DNA of 64,000 bases from contig NC_084889.1 of assembly GCF_958979055.1 (NCBI RefSeq), positions 868,001 through 932,000 on the forward strand, written 5' to 3'. The position numbers were made by a program, and so were the translations under genes. The notes under the pieces are model-generated. The model had not been told where the DNA came from. It did not search any database and saw only the letters and a program-made list of their open reading frames with translations. Positions 62,501 through 64,000 of this stretch are shown in pieces (positions within the stretch are counted from its first letter, which is position 1; every line of letters begins with the position of its first letter). This DNA is from Alnus glutinosa. Taxonomy: Eukaryota > Streptophyta > Magnoliopsida > Fagales > Betulaceae.

Positions 62501-63147
62501 GAAGTGTTCCCAAACTGATTCAACCATTCACAATTAGATAACACCCTATCCAGCTTCTTAGAGACAAAATCAGAGCCAGATTGATTGTTTGTCCAAGTGT
62601 GAAAGCATCCAGAGTAGCTCAGATCATCCACCCCCAAATTTTGAATACACTCGACAAACTCCTTCTCATAACAAGAAAGCCCCTCATTCCCCCATTTCTC
62701 TTGAGGAAACCGGATTACATTAAAATCCCCAACTATAATCCAGGAAGATCTGCCAACAGCATTTTTAATCATCATCAATTCCTGCAACATATTTCTCCTA
62801 CTAGGTCCATGAGTAGAACCATACACAACCGAAATCACCCAACAATTACCAGAGTCCTTTGATATTACCCTGCAAGTAAGAACCTGCTCATGGATATCAA
62901 AAGGATCAATATCAACTCCTCCAGGATCCCAACAAATCCATATTTTGCCCAAACAGTGCTTAGAATAATTGTTCACCACCTCCCAACCAGGAAGCATTAC
63001 TGCAGCAATTCTAGGAAAATTATCCTTCTTCACCCTAGTCTTAACCACACATAAAATGGAAATATGAAGTCTACTAACCATTTTTCGAACCTCCTTTTGC
63101 TTTAGGGGCATATTGAGACCCCTAATATTCCATGAAAGGAGTTTCAT
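59527..63147 (-). pseudogene. LINE ORF2: endonuclease, reverse transcriptase, zf-RVT
   Basis: From ATG 63147, MKLLSWNIRGLNMPLKQKEV opens the endonuclease; an open frame reaches three codons further up, but only to a TTG. IIVGDFNVIRFPQEKW and the SDHSPTL motif are kept, whereas the usual catalytic ETR reads VKTR (Glu to Lys). The reverse transcriptase has LGPDGFTARFFQKIW, LIPKKKNASTMGDYRPIACC, NQGAFIPKRSIAENILLAQE, LRQGDPISPYLF and the intact catalytic box CFADDLLVF (about 61060). SLSFAGRLQLLSSVLISLQV, EGGLGIKRIEVWNK and LVWSPLSIPKHSFFLWLVFR (zf-RVT) follow. One frame runs throughout, about 1206 codons, with two in-frame stops: TGA at 60799..60801 and TAG at 59830..59832. Confidence 0.93.
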
Positions 63148-64000
63148 GAGACACAATTGAGAGACAAGCCCTTTTCATCCAAAGGGCTACCACTCATTTT
63201 CCCCTTCCCCTTATCACTAGATGAAAGGGCCTGCTCAAAAACCTCAAGAAATGTGGTAGGGGACCTAACCCTGAACTCCTTCTCTATGTCAACTTCTTGA
63301 TCCAAAGTACCAGTGGACTCAAAATAGTTTGAAACCCGCAAACCATTCAAACTCCTTTTGGAATTTTCACCCCCTATTGGTCTCTTGATGACTTTATCAA
63401 ACACAACCGGCTTAATAGCAGGGCTACTCGTCTTCTTACACACAGTCTTAGGATTTTTGGGTATCCAAACTTGCTTCTCCTTTTTAGCACAAGCATAAGT
63501 TGCATGACCAAAATGTCCACAAGTGGAACACTTTGGAGGCAACCATGGGTATTCAACAACCACATTGATAACAGCACCATTATTCCTACAAATGGTGAGC
63601 TCTTTAGGACAAGCCGAATCCACATCTATCTCAACCAAGACTCTAGCAAAACCAAGTCTCTTACGTTCCTCTGTCACTTTATCAGCAAAAATGGGATTCC
63701 CAATACCACTAGCAACATAGCTAAGGCCTTTAGGAGTCCAATATTCAATAGGCAAATGTATGATTTTAACCCACACAGGAACAGAAGAAAGATTTAGTTT
63801 TAGGAGCTGCATACCTGGTTGCCACTTTCTCAGAATCAAAGGCTTATTAGAAACATGCCAAATCTTGGACTCAAGAATCTCATCACAGGAAGCCTCATCC
63901 TGCATCCTGAAGATGAACATGCCATTCTCCATCGAAAAAACTTCTATGTCTCCATATTGTTTCCACATCAAAGCCACAGATTTTTTTACCAGATAATATG
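63144..64000 (-). CDS. LINE ORF1, C-terminal part (DUF4283 plus CCHC knuckle)
   Basis: Open to the window edge. It contains YGDIEVFSMENGMFIFRMQD and KPLILRKWQPGMQLLKLNLS, then PVWVKIIHLPIEYWTPKGLS (DUF4283 and following domain), then the zinc knuckle CSTCGHFGHATYAC (C-x2-C-x4-H-x4-C) and a Lys/Ser-rich tail. The TGA stop (63146..63144) shares bases with the ATG of ORF2. Likely RNA-binding protein of the element. No break seen in this part. Confidence 0.88.
   Translation of the reverse strand, partial: YYLVKKSVALMWKQYGDIEVFSMENGMFIFRMQDEASCDEILESKIWHVSNKPLILRKWQPGMQLLKLNLSSVPVWVKIIHLPIEYWTPKGLSYVASGIGNPIFADKVTEERKRLGFARVLVEIDVDSACPKELTICRNNGAVINVVVEYPWLPPKCSTCGHFGHATYACAKKEKQVWIPKNPKTVCKKTSSPAIKPVVFDKVIKRPIGGENSKRSLNGLRVSNYFESTGTLDQEVDIEKEFRVRSPTTFLEVFEQALSSSDKGKGKMSGSPLDEKGLSLNCVS

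Larger units (their letters stand above)
59280..64000 (-). mobile_element. L1-type LINE without RNase H, nearly intact, 5' end outside the window
   Basis: Starts (3' end) with a T-run at 59280..59287 and a 3' UTR to 59526. Next is ORF2 59527..63147 (minus), then ORF1 from 63144 past the right edge. ORF1 and ORF2 overlap by ATGA (63147..63144). ORF2 ends soon after the zf-RVT region and has no RNase H, so it belongs to a different L1 group from the other three LINEs here. It has landed inside the GET3d relic. Confidence 0.92.

Noticed and set aside
63148-63156. Upstream start for LINE ORF2 at 63156
   Set aside because: The codon there is TTG; the ATG at 63147, sharing bases with the ORF1 stop, fits the family start MKLLSWN.

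Overview
The window is nuclear DNA of a eudicot plant, probably woody. Genes have many GT-AG introns, intergenic DNA is AT-rich, and plant L1-type LINEs, a tRNA-derived SINE, MITEs and Ty3-like LTR elements are abundant. The species cannot be fixed from the sequence. Splice sites were placed by eye from GT/AG signals, reading frame and recalled family sequence; no alignment was run.

Layout. 1-1.5 kb: 5' end of a CRWN/NMCP1 nuclear-lamina gene (minus), running off the left edge. 1.96-10.7 kb: a broken L1-type LINE (minus), split inside its reverse transcriptase by a 2.9-kb LTR-like insertion. 10.7-15 kb: gene-poor, with a SINE that has target-site duplications, a nested MITE and an LTR fragment. 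15.0-20.0 kb: DCP5 mRNA-decapping factor (plus). 19.86-26.5 kb: a tandem duplication of about 3.3 kb whose unit carries the last DCP5 exon and a complete Fe(II)/2-oxoglutarate dioxygenase gene. Both dioxygenase copies (321 codons each) look intact, while the second DCP5 exon is a relic. Each unit has since gained its own insertions. 27.6-29.1 kb: cytochrome b561 gene. 29.6-31.0 kb: LINE fragment. 31.1-34.5 kb: a young LTR element with matching 504-bp LTRs, a 5-bp target duplication, one gag frame, no visible pol, and a 13-copy array of a palindrome-ended 21-mer. 35.0-40.3 kb: SLH-domain plastid protein. 42.9-48.6 kb: CHUP1. 49.1-52.3 kb: GET3d (minus, tail-to-tail with CHUP1). 52.6-55.6 kb: retroposon debris and a LINE fragment. 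57.0 kb: small C2H2 zinc-finger ORF. 58.5-59.3 kb: relic copy of the GET3d 3' end. 59.3-64 kb: a much better preserved L1-type LINE (minus), with ORF1 and ORF2 joined by an ATGA overlap, running off the right edge.

Function. The genes do not form one pathway. Three neighbours between 35 and 52 kb (SLH protein, CHUP1, GET3d) belong to plastid-associated families; plant genes are not in operons, so this is only noted. The most unusual signals are the hairpin array in the gag-only element, the gene-bearing tandem duplication with paired empty and filled insertion sites, the duplicated splice acceptor in the SLH gene and the relic of GET3d.
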